Shown here: in pieces, positions 6,114 through 9,825 of the stretch | How the letters are laid out: every line of letters begins with the position of its first letter | Numbering within the stretch: the first letter of the stretch is position 1 | Source of the DNA: an uncultured Lacticaseibacillus sp. | Lineage (GTDB): Bacteria > Bacillota > Bacilli > Lactobacillales > Lactobacillaceae | NCBI GenBank assembly: GCA_934339215.1 | Contig: CAKRHU010000038.1 | Span: forward strand, 1 to 9,825 | DNA: 9,825 nt | Direction: 5' to 3' | Made by a program: the position numbers and the translations under genes | The notes under the pieces: model-generated | Database searches by the model: none | What the model saw: the letters and a program-made list of their open reading frames with translations, nothing else | What the model was told of the DNA's origin: nothing

Positions 6114-6283
6114 AATTAATTCCGAATTGCGCTATTAGCGATTTTTTATGATAAATGTTCCAAAAAACTACCTTGTGCCACGAAAATTTCTGGCCACTAG
6201 TCTAGAAACGTACCCGGGAACGGTGCCAGTCTACTGGCACTTGCTGGCGGCAGTCTGCGCAGACACACAAACACCGATTGCAT

Positions 6284-6315
6284 TAAAAAAGAACAAGACT
6301 GCGTTGTCTTGTTCT
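6284..6315 (-). terminator. Rho-independent terminator of the ligA-camS operon
   Basis: Minus strand AGAACAAGAC (6315-6306), 6-nt loop AACGCA, and GTCTTGTTCT (6299-6290), a perfect 10-bp stem running straight into TTTTTT. It begins 8 nt behind the camS stop codon and ends the operon. Confidence 0.93.
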
Positions 6316-6323
6316 CTCTAAAA

Positions 6324-9660
<3,337 letters not shown>

Positions 9661-9821
9661 CCGCTAAGCCTTACGGCCCGAAAATCCGTGGGTTCCGCTA
9701 AAAAGTGCTTCGGCGGGCTGGTCATGGAACGCAATGTCGCGAATCGGATAACTCGCAAAAACCGCGAGTGGATCTCCTTCTCGCTGGGCTCTAAGCGGTA
9801 AACCGCTAAGAGCCCCACGGC
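9661..9821. repeat. Hairpin-rich region with repeated CCGCTAA...CGGC motifs upstream of ligA
   Basis: CCGCTAAG-N5-CGGC (9661-9677), CCGCTAAA-N8-CGGC (9695-9714) and CCGCTAAG-N7-CGGC (9803-9821) are three variants of one motif in the same orientation, and TAAGCGG (9792-9798) is an inverted partial copy. Structures present are ACTCGC-N7-GCGAGT (9751-9769) and a 14-bp stem with one mismatch, GGGCTCTAAGCGGT (9786-9799) against ACCGCTAAGAGCCC (9802-9815). Neither is followed by a T-run. I see no plausible protein in the region. An interspersed non-coding repeat or a structured RNA is possible. Confidence 0.5.
9786..9815. other. Long stem-loop near the right edge
   Basis: Two 14-nt arms, GGGCTCTAAGCGGT and ACCGCTAAGAGCCC, separated by AA and with a single A-A (or T-T) mismatch. 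No U-tract follows on either strand, so a classical intrinsic terminator is unlikely. It may be a cruciform or RNA structural element belonging to the repeat region. Confidence 0.6.
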
Positions 9822-9825
9822 TGAT

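Larger units (their letters stand above)
5918..6283. other. Intergenic region between the sugar transferase gene and the camS terminator
   Basis: About 370 bp with no credible coding sequence on either strand. It holds the two candidate promoters and the cre-like site, then an AT-rich middle. Near camS there are two strong symmetric elements: the hairpin GTGCCAG-TCTA-CTGGCAC (6223-6240) and the perfect palindrome GTCTGCGCAGAC (6253-6264). Neither is followed by a T-run on either strand, so they are not simple terminators. Confidence 0.6.

Noticed and set aside
6130..6147. Possible plus-strand terminator (CGCT-ATT-AGCG followed by ATTTTTT)
   Set aside because: The stem is only 4 bp and no plus-strand gene ends near it.
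6190..6217. Clustered six-base palindromes (TGGCCA, ACTAGT, TCTAGA, CCCGGG) resembling a cloning polylinker
   Set aside because: The flanks are continuous native-looking intergenic DNA, no vector sequence is visible, and such clusters arise by chance.

Overview
The window looks like chromosomal DNA of a Lactobacillaceae bacterium, most likely an obligately heterofermentative lactobacillus. The signs are strong AAGGAG-type ribosome binding sites, frequent GTG/TTG starts, a CamS lipoprotein gene directly behind ligA, and a short pyruvate kinase (476 aa) that lacks the C-terminal PEP-utiliser domain of homofermentative lactobacilli and has no pfkA beside it. The genus cannot be fixed from this sequence. 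No tRNA, rRNA, CRISPR array, phage gene or transposase is visible.

Left part (1-1853): a minus-strand pair of paralogous NAD(P)H-dependent FMN reductases joined by an ATGA overlap. The first is a stand-alone enzyme of 186 aa. The second continues into a PAS domain and runs off the left edge within a sequence that looks like the start of a covalent-flavin attachment motif (DGTSGA, next codon beginning with T). An internal Shine-Dalgarno plus ATG sits exactly at the reductase/PAS junction. This pair looks like part of a soluble flavin-based electron-transfer module and is the most interesting part of the window. It is divergent from pyk, and a repeated GTAA(A)TGGC motif brackets its promoter.

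Middle (1854-5224): pyk on the plus strand ends in a terminator and converges on a minus-strand two-gene unit. That unit is an unrecognised two-helix membrane protein with an Ala/Ser-rich external stalk, followed 17 nt later by a YihY/BrkB-family membrane protein. An extended -10 promoter and the terminator of the next gene mark its upstream end.

Right-middle (5225-6289): a solitary polyprenyl-phosphate sugar-phosphate transferase (minus strand, TTG start). Its regulatory region of about 370 bp contains a near-consensus cre (CcpA) site, two candidate promoters and a palindrome on one -35 box.

Right part (6290-9825): ligA and camS on the minus strand, translationally coupled by a TTGA overlap and closed by a strong terminator. 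gatCAB does not follow camS, although it often does in relatives. Upstream of ligA is a hairpin-rich, repeat-bearing stretch of about 160 bp that may be an interspersed repeat or a structured leader. All functions are inferred from motifs read by eye; no database search was run.
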